Of a DNA stretch of 64,000 nucleotides, positions 44,958 to 53,966 are shown in pieces; position 1 is the stretch's first letter, and the number at the start of each line of letters is the position of its first letter. Under the pieces are notes generated by a model. That model saw only the letters and a program-made list of their open reading frames with translations. It did no database searches and was not told the DNA's origin. Source of the DNA: Halomarina rubra (GTDB lineage Archaea; Halobacteriota; Halobacteria; Halobacteriales; Haloarculaceae); contig NZ_JALXFV010000007.1 in the NCBI RefSeq assembly GCF_023699475.1, positions 265,537-329,536 of the forward strand, written 5' to 3'. The position numbers were made by a program, and so were the translations under genes.

Positions 44958-45964
44958 GCCTGGACACCTCCCTGTTCGACGATAACCGCCAGCGTCTCGA
45001 AGTGGTCCAGCTGAGGATGTTCGGGGTCGTACGCCGTCAGTGGCTGACGCTCCTCGTAGGCGTCCCCGAAGGCCGCACTGTGTCTGATGGGTACTTTCGG
45101 GGCAGCGCGCTCCCCGCTGTCGATGGCCTCCCAGTCCGCGGCGGTCACGCGCGCGAACGGTGGGATGTGCGCGTCGAGAACCTCCTCGACCGTCGTTCCC
45201 TCGGGTAGGTCGCCGGAGTCGGGGTCGACGCCGTCGTAGCCGGCCATCAGATAGGAGGCGAAGTGCTCGTCAGTGTTCATCGACTCCAGGAGCCGGCGGT
45301 CTTTCGTGTTCTGGTCGACGCGGCGCGAGAGGTCGTTCGGTACCGTGGCGAGGATGTCGAACGCTCCGAGCTGCTGGCGAATCGGTGCGACCAGTTTGGT
45401 CGCCGTCTCACGCAGTCCGTTGAGCGCCTCCGGGACGGGCATCAGCGGGAGGATAGCGTTCGGTGCAGCAACGACCGCGTTGTTCGTCAGCTTGTTTCTC
45501 GACCCCGGCAGATCGAACAGGATGTAGTCATACGTCTCGCCGAGCAGCGGGTCGACGAACTCGTTTTTCATCTTCAGGTCGCTGGCAAGCACCGAGTCCT
45601 TCGAGAGCTCGTCAACGACGCGTTCGAGATTCAGTGACGGGACGAAATCGAAGCCGTGGCCGGGGTGCTTGACGATCTCCTCGATGTCCGCACCGTCCAG
45701 GAGGACGTTTGCGAGGTCGGTCGCGTCCTCATTCTCTCTCGTGTAGTACCCAAGGCCGGTCGAGAGGTGACCTGCCGGGTCGAGGTCGACGAGCAGGACG
45801 TCGTGGTCGCGCCTTGTGGCGAGGACGCCAGCGAGCGTGTTTGCGAAGATGCTCTTGCCGAAGCCTCCCTTCAGCATCGGAAAGCAGACCGCCCGTGGCT
45901 CCGCTCCGCCGTCAGTCAGAATCGATTCTCTCTGTGGGGTCGAACACTCCACTTGTTGTGCCAT
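44954..45964 (-). CDS. parA: ParA-family partition ATPase
   Basis: 336 residues. The deviant Walker A is KGGFGKSIFANTLA (about 32-45), the A' and B motifs are LLVDLDPAGHLSTG and YDYILFDLPG. ParA ATPases move plasmid DNA to daughter cells. The C-terminal domain is longer than in the smallest ParAs. Upstream lie palindromes and a 9-base repeat array that could be its centromere and operator. Confidence 0.88.
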   Translation of the reverse strand: MAQQVECSTPQRESILTDGGAEPRAVCFPMLKGGFGKSIFANTLAGVLATRRDHDVLLVDLDPAGHLSTGLGYYTRENEDATDLANVLLDGADIEEIVKHPGHGFDFVPSLNLERVVDELSKDSVLASDLKMKNEFVDPLLGETYDYILFDLPGSRNKLTNNAVVAAPNAILPLMPVPEALNGLRETATKLVAPIRQQLGAFDILATVPNDLSRRVDQNTKDRRLLESMNTDEHFASYLMAGYDGVDPDSGDLPEGTTVEEVLDAHIPPFARVTAADWEAIDSGERAAPKVPIRHSAAFGDAYEERQPLTAYDPEHPQLDHFETLAVIVEQGGVQA

Positions 45965-46042
45965 TCGTTCACCTCATTCGAGGGTGCCGACTTAAACATA
46001 AGGTACGGTCTGCACCTGTTGTACAAACTTCACAGCAGGTGG

Positions 46043-46118
46043 AGTAGGCACCTACTGTAGCTACTTCGCCCATAGCAGCCTCAAACATACGTTATTTGAT
46101 AGACCTACTGTGCAGTAG
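46043..46118. promoter_or_regulatory. Two palindromes upstream of parA
   Basis: AGTAGG-CA-CCTACT (46043-46056) and CTACTG-TG-CAGTAG (46105-46118) are perfect inverted repeats built from the same CAGTAG/AGTAGG core as the adjacent direct-repeat array. They are about 80 and 140 bases upstream of the parA start, so they suit an autoregulatory or partition site. Confidence 0.6.
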
Positions 46119-46163
46119 CTGCCAAAAGAGTTCTGGTCGACTGTCAAACCTGCAGAGTAGCCA

Positions 46164-46208
46164 CAGTAGGTGCAGTAGTTTCAGTAAGTGCAGTAGGTAC
46201 AGTAGGTA
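46164..46208. repeat. 9-base direct-repeat array, candidate centromere
   Basis: CAGTAG or CAGTAA occurs at 46164, 46173, 46182, 46191 and 46200, an exact 9-base period (unit CAGTAGGTN). More degenerate copies continue to about 46290. Short iterated repeats beside parA are the usual form of plasmid parS-type sites. Confidence 0.7.
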
Positions 46209-46396
46209 AAACAGGTGCGAGTTGCACAGACCGAACAACAGGTGCAGGTCTGACAGGAGGTACACATCCTCGAGTAGCTGCAGTCGGGACCTGCTCGGCA
46301 GTAGGAACAAAGGCGGAGACGGTTAGAGTCAGTGACGTCGACACTGGCAGTGCGTCGGTCTAACCAAGAGTTTACAATGATACGCGTCTGTCGTGG

Positions 46397-46651
46397 TTAG
46401 GTTCGAGAGGGGCATGTCGATTCCCGACGCGCTGATTCCTGCTCGACGTCGACCCCTGATGCATCGACTCGGACTCGACAGCCAGCGTAAGCCAGCGTGA
46501 GCTCCGGTGGCGTCGACGCGGTCGCAAACAACACGTCGAGCGCATCGCCGTCGACATCATCCTGGAGCGGTGGCAGGGTGAGCGGGTCGTGGTCGAGTTC
46601 GTCGACGACAGCTTCGACGATGCGTGTCGAGACACGAGGCGCAGGGCTCAT
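46397..46651 (-). CDS. HalOD1-domain protein
   Basis: 84 residues. RIVEAVVDELDHDPLTLPPL followed by VDGDALDVLF and LTLAYAGCRVRVDASG are the standard blocks of the haloarchaeal output domain 1. Single-domain HalOD1 proteins are common in haloarchaea and thought to act in signalling. Confidence 0.8.
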   Translation of the reverse strand: MSPAPRVSTRIVEAVVDELDHDPLTLPPLQDDVDGDALDVLFATASTPPELTLAYAGCRVRVDASGVDVEQESARRESTCPSRT

Positions 46652-46717
46652 AGAGCGGACGCGGGACGCTGCCCGTATATATCAACGGTTCAGCACCACC
46701 CCTCACACCGAGTGTAT

Positions 46718-46937
46718 TCAGGAGCGCTGAGTGTCGATGTGTTCGGCGACCCACGCGACCGCGGTCGTCGGGAAGACCCAGCCCAGCTCGCGCTCGGCGT
46801 AGCTCATGTCGTAGGGGCTACCGCGAGGAACGCGGTCCATCTTACATAGCAGTGGAACCAGCCAGTTCGGTCGGACGGCGACGAACTCGCGGTCACGCCT
46901 ATACCAGCCGGCCTTGAACGGGTAGAACGGCCAGTGA
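46718..46937 (-). pseudogene. C-terminal fragment of an unknown protein
   Basis: Codons read LNFIGHWPFYPFKAGWYRRD, then SYAERELGWVFPTTAVAWV, stopping at 46718. The frame stays open upstream to about 47055, but there the opposite strand codes for the MCM fragment. No start codon is found. Rich in Trp, Tyr and Phe. Confidence 0.45.
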
Positions 46938-47311
46938 CCGATGAAGTTCAGGTGCCACCCCTCGGGACTGCTCTCGTCAAGGTCGAAGACGACATCGCAG
47001 GTGAAGTGAATCCAGGGGAGGCGGTTCAGATTACTGGTAAACTCGTTCTGGACTTAGAACAGTCGAGAGCAGACGCGACGATTCCGGATACGTACATCCA
47101 GGGAATCGCCGTCGAGCACTCTGACTACCTTCCCGTAGAAATCAGCGATGAGGAGAAACGGCGCATTGTCGGGCTCTCCGACGGGGCCGATATCTATGAA
47201 AAGATGGTTGGGTCGCTCGCTCCAGTCATCCAAGGGTACGAGATCGAGAAACTCCGTCGGCAGGGCGACGCCTACGAGCCGAGCAAAGACCATCTGAGAC
47301 TTGCGGAATAG
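46934..47311 (+). pseudogene. MCM helicase fragment (OB-fold to pre-AAA region)
   Basis: The 125 codons read EVNPGEAVQITGKL (the MCM OB-fold block), DTYIQGIAVEHSD, and LSDGADIYEKMVGSLAPVIQGYEIEK (the block that leads into the ATPase core in full MCM proteins), then stop. The ATPase domain and the N-terminal zinc region are absent. A GTG opens the frame, but the protein cannot be a helicase. It lies next to the Orc1 gene, so it may be the trace of an old replication module. Confidence 0.65.
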
Positions 47312-47430
47312 CCAGCCGATTTCTCTTAACCCTCTGCCTCGTCTCAGCATCCGTAGGTCAGAGAGGTGGTTGTGAACTGAGCGGTGGGCGAGTGACTCGA
47401 GACCTGCGAATCGTAGAGAGCGATGCGATC

Positions 47431-48708
47431 TTACTCGTCTTCAGCGCCCGTGTCGACACACTCGAAGACAATCTCAGGCTCTTTCAGCAATTGATGGACA
47501 GTGTAACTGCCGCCACCCCGCCCACCACCAGTGTGGTATGACTCGATGATTTCGAGGAACGATTGTTCGCGAAGGAGATCGCGAACACGATAGAGAGTCA
47601 GCGTTTCTGAGCCGGCATCAGCACATACAGACCGATACGCGTCGTAGATGACACTCGTTCGGAACTCGTCTTCAGGATTGTTCGCAGTGAGTGTCGCGAG
47701 TCCCATCAGAGCGTATTTGGTGTGCGGAGTCAAGCCGGAGAGGAGTTCTTGCAGGCGGTCGACCTCTGCGCGTTTTTGAGCTGCGTCGAGGTGTTCTTCA
47801 CGAACCGTCGAGTAGCCATTGCGCTCGGCGAACTCGCCGGCGTTGCGCAGAATCCGAATCGCCTTCCGGGCGTCCCCATGTTCACGGGCCGCGAGTGCGG
47901 CAGCCTTCGAGATGACTCCTTCCTCGATGACTCCATCGACGAACGCGTCTCGTCGGGCCTCCATGATTTGACGAAGCTGATTGGCATCGTACGGGTTGAA
48001 CACGAGCTCATCATCCCCGAAACTGGATTTAACCCGCTCGTTGAGCCGGTCTCGATAGTTGATCTTGTTTGAAATCCCGATGATGCCGATGTTCACGGAG
48101 GTCTTGCCTGCCTCGCGTGCTCGCGAGAGCTGCATTAGGATGTTGTCCTCACCATCGTCGGCTTTCAGCCGGTCAATCTCGTCGAGGATGATAATGACAG
48201 CGTCAAAACGTTGGTCAAGAATGTCCCACAGTCGCGCGTAGTAATGTGAGCGACCAAGGCCGGTGCGGGGGACAGCGATTCCAGTACTCGACTCTTCGTT
48301 GAGGCCACGGGCGATTGAGCAGGCAGCCTGTGTCTCAGTGGAGTCCTGAGAGCAGTCGATGTAGACCACCCCGATACGGTTTCCTCGCCGCTCACCAGAC
48401 GCTCGTGCTCGCATCGCGACGTGACGTGAGACGAGGCTCTTGCCTGTACCTGTCTTCCCGTAGATGATGAACGACGACGGTGCGTCGTCATTGACCACTG
48501 GGCGAAGATATTGACCGACACTCTGAATCTCATTTTCTCGACCAACGATTCGTTTCTCGCTGGGGACGTGGCCAATCTCGACCAGCTCGCGGCGTGCAAA
48601 GATTTGTGGCTTCTCGTCTTGGGGATCGTCGAACAGTGGGTCGTACTCGTCCTCATAGCTCATCGAAGGCTCCGAATCGAAGTCGTCGAGCGTGGAGTCG
48701 TCGGTCAC
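47431..48708 (-). CDS. Orc1/Cdc6-family origin-binding initiator
   Basis: 425 residues. Walker A YGKTGTGKSLVSRH (about 84-97), Walker B IIILDEIDRLK, sensor IGISNKINYRDRL, arginine region and a C-terminal winged helix (TLYRVRDLLREQSF). Orc1/Cdc6 proteins load the MCM helicase at archaeal origins. Six ORB-like boxes lie directly upstream, so this gene and the boxes form a replication origin unit. Confidence 0.9.
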   Translation of the reverse strand: MTDDSTLDDFDSEPSMSYEDEYDPLFDDPQDEKPQIFARRELVEIGHVPSEKRIVGRENEIQSVGQYLRPVVNDDAPSSFIIYGKTGTGKSLVSRHVAMRARASGERRGNRIGVVYIDCSQDSTETQAACSIARGLNEESSTGIAVPRTGLGRSHYYARLWDILDQRFDAVIIILDEIDRLKADDGEDNILMQLSRAREAGKTSVNIGIIGISNKINYRDRLNERVKSSFGDDELVFNPYDANQLRQIMEARRDAFVDGVIEEGVISKAAALAAREHGDARKAIRILRNAGEFAERNGYSTVREEHLDAAQKRAEVDRLQELLSGLTPHTKYALMGLATLTANNPEDEFRTSVIYDAYRSVCADAGSETLTLYRVRDLLREQSFLEIIESYHTGGGRGGGSYTVHQLLKEPEIVFECVDTGAEDE

Positions 48709-48742
48709 ACCCGGACTGTGGGGTCACCCGTCAAAAATCTAT

Positions 48743-49320
48743 CCCACCGCGTTCCGGGTGTATTCTCTCGAATTCCTGGCCGGGAAGGCTAGATGCGTAA
48801 GATACGTTTCCTCGTGTAGAGGCGTTCCTCCCCCCTCATTCCAAGTGTATCGGGTGTAAGTGGCTCTCATGGGCCCCCCTCGTTCCGAGTGTATTCCAGT
48901 CTGGTCAGTAGAGCACCCCCCTTCGTTCCAAGTGTATCGGTTGACCTGTTCGCCCGGTTGAACGACAAGATCGGAGGAGATTGAACACACCCCCCTCGTT
49001 CCGAGTGTAAATCCCACGAATACGGGGGGTAGGGCTGGCAACACTAGGGTAGCGGTGCGTATGCTGGTGTTTTGTCTGACAAGTGGCGCACCTAGCTTTA
49101 TATGGTACGTATCCGTAGGCAACCGCATACCGTTTCTACCGTACTAGAACGAACACGTAGTGTTTCGTGTACAAGGTTATGAAACACTGGAGAGCGGTTT
49201 GTAGCGGGTATCCCATTGAACCGCGCCCCACGTCCGTTCTGACGGGGTTTGATTGGATTTTCCCTCCTATTTCGACTGGAACCCATCCCTGTTTCTGAAT
49301 ACACTCGGAACGAGGGGGGG
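48743..49320. other. Replication origin with ORB-like boxes
   Basis: Boxes of the form CCCCCCTCGTTCCGAGTGTA occur at 48743-48765 (degenerate), 48829-48851, 48874-48895, 48916-48938 and 48990-49009. A box in the opposite orientation lies at 49298-49320 (AATACACTCGGAACGAGG then a G-run). G-run plus inverted arm is the layout of haloarchaeal origin recognition boxes bound by Orc1/Cdc6. The stretch between 49010 and 49297 lacks boxes and is less GC-rich, so it may be the unwinding region. Confidence 0.8.
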
Positions 49321-49380
49321 AGGCTGCTCTACTACAGACCGGCTCACAAATCAGCTCCGGTATCTTTGGCGATGAGCAGT

Positions 49381-50085
49381 TTACCGGGCCCCGATTCGGT
49401 GGAACTCCACTGTATATTCGTCTGGAAGCTTCTCGATCGTCGCGTGTATCTGCAATATACGATCATCAGAGCCGCTGTCAGAGTGTTCAAGCATCGTTTC
49501 TGCTTGTGTTCGCTCCAGCTCTCCGCTGCCCGTTTTTACTTCGCATAGATACCGTTGGATGACTGGGCCGCGACGTAACCCCACTGTAGCCGAGAAGTCG
49601 GGTAACCACATCCCCGCCGAATTCGAGATCACTGAGGGGTCTGAATCGATTTCGACTTTCAGCCGGTCGTCGATTCCCAAATCTCGTCTTGCATACTGCT
49701 TCAGTGGCTTCGTACCGTGCGGGGTTGCAGTGAACAGTGCCTCGCCGAGGGCGCCGTACTGGTTTGCGGTCGGATTGAACGTCCAGCCCTCCTCGGGTGG
49801 AGGTCGCTCGAACGCGGACAGCCCATGCTGCCCCCGACTCACCAGATACCAATCAACATTTGCAGGGTCCTGAGGGGCGACTGGCTGGAGCGCCAGTTCG
49901 GCGGTCGTGGTGTGGCTCATCAGCTCCTGGCGTGCTTTGTTCTTGTTCGAGAAGGTGAGTTTAGAGCCGTGGTCATCGACGTAGGTCCGAACCGTCCCGC
50001 AATCACGCGTTGCCGACGATTTGATTTCAACCGTGATCTCGTCAGTGTCCGGGCCACCCTCTGGCCAACTATCACGCCACGACAT
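49381..50085 (-). CDS. PD-(D/E)XK nuclease-like protein next to origin
   Basis: 234 residues. The nuclease-type core appears as MWLPDFSATVG followed by RYLCEVKTGSGELERTQ (Asp at about 171, E-x-K at about 190). An N-terminal segment may bind DNA. Proteins of this look accompany orc1 genes on haloarchaeal plasmids; the role is unknown. Confidence 0.6.
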   Translation of the reverse strand: MSWRDSWPEGGPDTDEITVEIKSSATRDCGTVRTYVDDHGSKLTFSNKNKARQELMSHTTTAELALQPVAPQDPANVDWYLVSRGQHGLSAFERPPPEEGWTFNPTANQYGALGEALFTATPHGTKPLKQYARRDLGIDDRLKVEIDSDPSVISNSAGMWLPDFSATVGLRRGPVIQRYLCEVKTGSGELERTQAETMLEHSDSGSDDRILQIHATIEKLPDEYTVEFHRIGAR

Positions 50086-50232
50086 GTCCTGACTGACGCT
50101 CCTGGCGGCATATGCCTCACGGAGGCTGGTGGGTGACCGCCTTCGATTCTCCCTCCCCCGCAGCGTCAGGCTATCATGATGGAGCTTCGCACCGAGGGTG
50201 GGGTGATGATAATCGTGTTCGGTCTCCCGCTG

Positions 50233-50391
50233 CTACCAGCCGGTGACCACGTGACGACTTTGTGTCGGCGACGCTTGATACTGGTCGGCACGACGCACGC
50301 CTGTCGGCTGTGCCGCTGACTGGCTCGAGTGTTGGACGTCGCCGTCTGGTTGAATACGGAAGGCGTTGCATTCCAGCCACGGGTCGATCAT
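50233..50391 (-). CDS. Small hypothetical protein coupled to 50388
   Basis: 52 residues, start ATG at 50391 overlapping the stop of the gene upstream (ATGA), which implies translational coupling. MIDPWLECNAFRIQPDGD then a Gln/Ser-rich tail. No family recognised. Confidence 0.5.
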   Translation of the reverse strand: MIDPWLECNAFRIQPDGDVQHSSQSAAQPTGVRRADQYQASPTQSRHVVTGW

Positions 50392-50774
50392 TCTGGCGAC
50401 CCGACCGGCGCGATGTACTCGTTCTTCCATGCGTCGCCCTCTCGCCACTGCCAGTAGTAGTAGCGGTAGGCGCGGTCGCTCGTCCGTTTGGTCGTTTTGA
50501 TCGTGATGTACGCCCCACTCGGCACGGCCTCGTAGTCCTCGGGATCCGTCGAGATGCCTTGGTCATCGAGTCCGGCGCGTTCGTCGTCGGATATCGCCTC
50601 CGCAGCCTGGCGCTGAGCGGTGTCGCGCTCGTCCTGGGCGCGCTTCCAGGCGGCGAGTGTCTCGGCATAGCTCGCGACGCGCTCAAGGCGCTCGGGTGAC
50701 TGGCGCTCCAGTGGATCGAGCAGGTATGCTGGCAGGTCTGGTGGGTCAGGGCGGTCGGGTGGCTGGTCCGTCAT
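50388..50774 (-). CDS. DUF6788-like hypothetical protein
   Basis: 128 residues from the ATG at 50774. A Pro-rich N-terminus precedes a coiled helix and a C-terminal block YRYYYWQWREGDAWKNEYIAP, similar to small haloarchaeal proteins that end in a tyrosine-rich RNA- or DNA-contact hairpin. Function unknown. Confidence 0.6.
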   Translation of the reverse strand: MTDQPPDRPDPPDLPAYLLDPLERQSPERLERVASYAETLAAWKRAQDERDTAQRQAAEAISDDERAGLDDQGISTDPEDYEAVPSGAYITIKTTKRTSDRAYRYYYWQWREGDAWKNEYIAPVGSPE

Positions 50775-50892
50775 CGTTACCCCACACATCCCGATTGGTA
50801 TCAAATTGTGGGGTAACAATCGTCCTCACGACTTCCGTCACTGGCCACAGAGTTGCATGCGGAGTAATAATACGTCCACACAACCTGCTCAC

Positions 50893-51996
50893 CTACTTCT
50901 CGTCAAGATTCGCTCGTTCTGCCGTCGAGAATGCGGCTGCTCGATAGGTGTCGTAGAGGTCGCTGCCCCACTCGACGAGTGCGTCGTTTGAACTGAGCAG
51001 CATCGCGATGTGATCACCGTCACCAGTCTCGTTGTACGCTCCGATGGCGACCTTTCGATCGTCGTACAGGCCAATGCCGAGGGTCAGTGACTCTTCAAGA
51101 TGGCCGATCTGGAAGTGTTCGTACTCGCTATCATCGAGGAAATGCTCGAGTCCCTCCTCATGCAGATGGGTGTAGACCGAGTGATCGACGATTGCCTCGC
51201 CAGCAAGCCCGAGTTTCAGGAGTTTGTCGTAGGCGCGAAAGAGGGTCGGATTGAAGATCGACGTCAGGACACGGAACCGCGAGAGGCGTGGATCACAGAG
51301 CCCCAGTGCGGCCCCCAGCACGATGCCAGGAGAATCCGGACTCGAGACGACCACCTTTGCATCGACGAGAGCTTGGACGGGGATGGCTATTGGTAGTGGG
51401 TCGAGTCGCTGGAGCCATGGCGCCTTTGCAATCACCTGCTCGATTGTTATCGCCAGCTCATCGTAGGCGTCGATGGCCTGGATTCCCGCCGACGTGACCG
51501 AGTGCATTCCCCGGCCGTAACTGGTCCATCCGGCCGAGTCGAACAGCTGCAGCGTCCGTTGGACTGTCGCACGTGACGGCCCCTTGGTGCTTGCGTCCAT
51601 CAGCTCGCTGGGTCGTGCTGGGCCCGTCCCCAGTGCTCGTAGTACAGGGAGGGCGTGTGTCGACCGGGTCAGAGCGACCAGTTGCTCTCGGTGAATCGCT
51701 TCGAAGCACTGCTCGAAAGCGCTGAGCGTGAGTGTTCCGCCTGCTGTGAGTGCGTAGCTGCCCTGATCGGTCCCCGGTTTGGTTAAGCCGTACTCAGAAA
51801 GATGCGTGAGATGCTTCGAGACTGTTTGCCGGGAGAACTCTCCGGAGTTACGAATCATCGACGGGGTTCTGGACTGGCCATCCAGCGACTGCAGTATCTC
51901 GAGTTGGGTGGTATTCACGAACGAACAGATACACTCAGAGACATCCACCTGCTCGCTCGTGAGTGGGTTCCGTACTACCTGTTCGTCAGTTTCCAC
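50893..51996 (-). CDS. Winged-helix regulator with FilR1-type C-terminal domain
   Basis: 367 residues from a GTG at 51996. A Shine-Dalgarno GGGAGG lies 7 bases upstream (52004-52009), which favours this start over the GTG at 52083. The first helix-turn-helix (SRQTVSKHLTHLSEYGL) is followed by a second winged-helix-like region (SRATVQRTLQLFDSAGW), then an alpha-beta domain ending with IGLYDDRKVAIGAYNE, typical of the FilR1/DUF1724 output domain. It is divergent from the P450 gene and probably regulates it. Confidence 0.75.
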   Translation of the reverse strand: METDEQVVRNPLTSEQVDVSECICSFVNTTQLEILQSLDGQSRTPSMIRNSGEFSRQTVSKHLTHLSEYGLTKPGTDQGSYALTAGGTLTLSAFEQCFEAIHREQLVALTRSTHALPVLRALGTGPARPSELMDASTKGPSRATVQRTLQLFDSAGWTSYGRGMHSVTSAGIQAIDAYDELAITIEQVIAKAPWLQRLDPLPIAIPVQALVDAKVVVSSPDSPGIVLGAALGLCDPRLSRFRVLTSIFNPTLFRAYDKLLKLGLAGEAIVDHSVYTHLHEEGLEHFLDDSEYEHFQIGHLEESLTLGIGLYDDRKVAIGAYNETGDGDHIAMLLSSNDALVEWGSDLYDTYRAAAFSTAERANLDEK

Positions 51997-52160
51997 CGTC
52001 GTTCCTCCCTTGTGATACTGTGTTTTGGTTTGTGTAATGAATGTAGTGCTACGATTCACCTGTTTGTGATTTCTAATTCGCACATTTCGCTATTATTATC
52101 TCCATTTCGTCTATAATTGGGCGATACTGCTTACACGGAGGAGTGCGGAGAGCGAGTATC

Positions 52161-53501
52161 GTGAGCTCTCGACTTCCACCGTCGCCAACTGGCCATCCCG
52201 TCCTCCGGCATGCGCTCCGATTTACACAGGACCCATTCGAATTCGTTGAGAGTGCGACGGCAGAGTGTGGAGATATCTATCGAATGGATCTCCCCGCGGT
52301 CGACGACGTGTTCGTGCTCGTGCACCCCGACCATCTCAACCAGGTTCTCGTCACTGATGTCGATAAATTCGGCAAGACAGACGATTTCCGGCGTGCGTTC
52401 GGCAGTGGACTCCTGTCTGCGGAGGGGCAGACCTGGCGCCACCAACGTGAGATCCTCCAGCCCCTGTTCTTCCGTGACCGAATCACCGGCTACGGTGACG
52501 CGATGGTGGCATGCACCGAGCAACGACTCGCGACATGGGAGTCCGGCGACGTCCTCGAGATGGAGTCTGAGATGCGACACCTCACGCTTGAAATCCTCTT
52601 TGCCACGCTGTTCGGACGGGAGTTACAGCCAGGGGAAGATGACGAGCTCCGGGAGGCTGCCGATGGCCTCAATGACTGGTTCGCACCGACGTCGTGGATT
52701 CTCCCCCCGTGGTTGCCAACCCCCGCTCGTCGCCACTTCAAGCAGTCGACGAAGCGTCTCCGGGGAGAAGTACGAACACTGCTCGCGGAGACTGGTACTC
52801 AGACTCAACAAGGCGCTACAGAGGGTCAGACAACCGATTTGTTATCAGAGCTTCAACGGGCCCGTGCCGCCGACGAGGGTGGGGAGCTCTCGACCCGAGA
52901 TATCGAGGACCAGCTGATTACGATGGTGTTCGCGGGCCACGAGACCACAGCGACTGCTCTCGCCTTCGCGTGGTACCTGCTCGCGACCCATTCGGAGATC
53001 CGTCACCAATTCCACGATGAACTCGACGAGGTGCTTGGCGGGGAATCACCATCATTCGATGACCTCTCCGAACTCGATGTCACCGAGCGAATCCTTACCG
53101 AAACCCTTCGGCTGTACCCCCCCATTCATACGATTCCCCGGCAGACGATGACCGACGTCGATATCGGTGGCTTTCGGCTTCCGGAAGGGCACGAAGTCCA
53201 CCTGTCGATCATTGGAGTCCATCGCGATGAGCGATTCTACGACGAACCGCTCGCGTTCCGTCCCGATCGATGGACAGACGGATTCGAGTCAGCCCTTCCA
53301 GACTTCGCCTATGCACCCTTTGGTGGTGGCCGACGAAGCTGTATCGGGCGTGAGTTTGCGCTTCTCGAGGCAAAACTCGTCCTCGCGACGATTGGCCAAC
53401 GGTTCCAGTTCGAGTGGGAAGGCAAGGATGAAATCGAGCTCGAACCTCGAGTGACGATTCAAACGGCTGACGGTCTCCCACTGCGAGTTCAGAGTCGGTG
53501 A
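52161..53501 (+). CDS. Cytochrome P450
   Basis: 446 residues from the GTG at 52161; a GTG at 52143 adds six codons. The I-helix motif is FAGHETTATAL, the K-helix ExxR is in ETLRLYPP, and the haem-binding loop is FGGGRRSCIGREFAL with the cysteine thiolate near residue 398. No membrane anchor, so it is soluble as in bacterial P450s. No ferredoxin or reductase gene is adjacent. Substrate unknown. Confidence 0.9.
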   Translation: MSSRLPPSPTGHPVLRHALRFTQDPFEFVESATAECGDIYRMDLPAVDDVFVLVHPDHLNQVLVTDVDKFGKTDDFRRAFGSGLLSAEGQTWRHQREILQPLFFRDRITGYGDAMVACTEQRLATWESGDVLEMESEMRHLTLEILFATLFGRELQPGEDDELREAADGLNDWFAPTSWILPPWLPTPARRHFKQSTKRLRGEVRTLLAETGTQTQQGATEGQTTDLLSELQRARAADEGGELSTRDIEDQLITMVFAGHETTATALAFAWYLLATHSEIRHQFHDELDEVLGGESPSFDDLSELDVTERILTETLRLYPPIHTIPRQTMTDVDIGGFRLPEGHEVHLSIIGVHRDERFYDEPLAFRPDRWTDGFESALPDFAYAPFGGGRRSCIGREFALLEAKLVLATIGQRFQFEWEGKDEIELEPRVTIQTADGLPLRVQSR

Positions 53502-53711
53502 GGAGTATCGGTGGATTGGTGGGTTCAATTCTTGTCTTCGCGATTCCCAGGGATTGTCGGACCGCCGTAGCTTGTCCAACCCCCGTCTTCCTCTCTAAGT
53601 TCGTAGCATCGCCTCTCTGGAGGGTGTGAGACGACAACCCACCACCTCGATTGACAATTCTACATAGGGTTTCACGGTGTAAACAGGGGTGAGTAATTGT
53701 GGCTATAGCGA

Positions 53712-53966
53712 GTGACCGAAGATATGAGCTGGCATACCTTGTCGCCGAGGTTCACGCCTCCCGATGGAGCGATAGGGTGCGTTATCCCTAGAGAGGTGAG
53801 AAGCACTAGTGGCTTACTGAGACAGTATCTCTGCCTGGTCGTATCGATCACTGAGAGCGCATCTGACGAACCCGCACGGATTACAGAACCGCGACTCTCT
53901 GAACGCAATCGGGAAGGGCGTCTGGTCGCAGTGGAGCGGCCAATCAGGGGATCTTCCGATGGCTGA
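53712..53966 (+). CDS. Possible small protein overlapping zinc-ribbon gene
   Basis: 84 codons, weak codon bias. Its end overlaps the start of the next gene by 8 bases (ATGGCTGA), the sort of coupling seen in operons. The opposite strand is also open here. I keep it with low confidence. The 53502-53711 stretch before it holds nothing recognisable. Confidence 0.3.
   Translation: MTEDMSWHTLSPRFTPPDGAIGCVIPREVRSTSGLLRQYLCLVVSITESASDEPARITEPRLSERNREGRLVAVERPIRGSSDG

Noticed and set aside
46092-46344. Leu- or Pro/Thr-rich ORFs in the parA upstream region
   Set aside because: The 9-base repeat period equals three codons, so any frame reads as a repetitive peptide. The DNA repeat explains them and no start or bias supports a gene.
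48739-49128. 129-codon minus-strand ORF over the origin
   Set aside because: Its translation repeats Y-T-W-N-E-G-G at each ORB box, which shows it is a by-product of the boxes.
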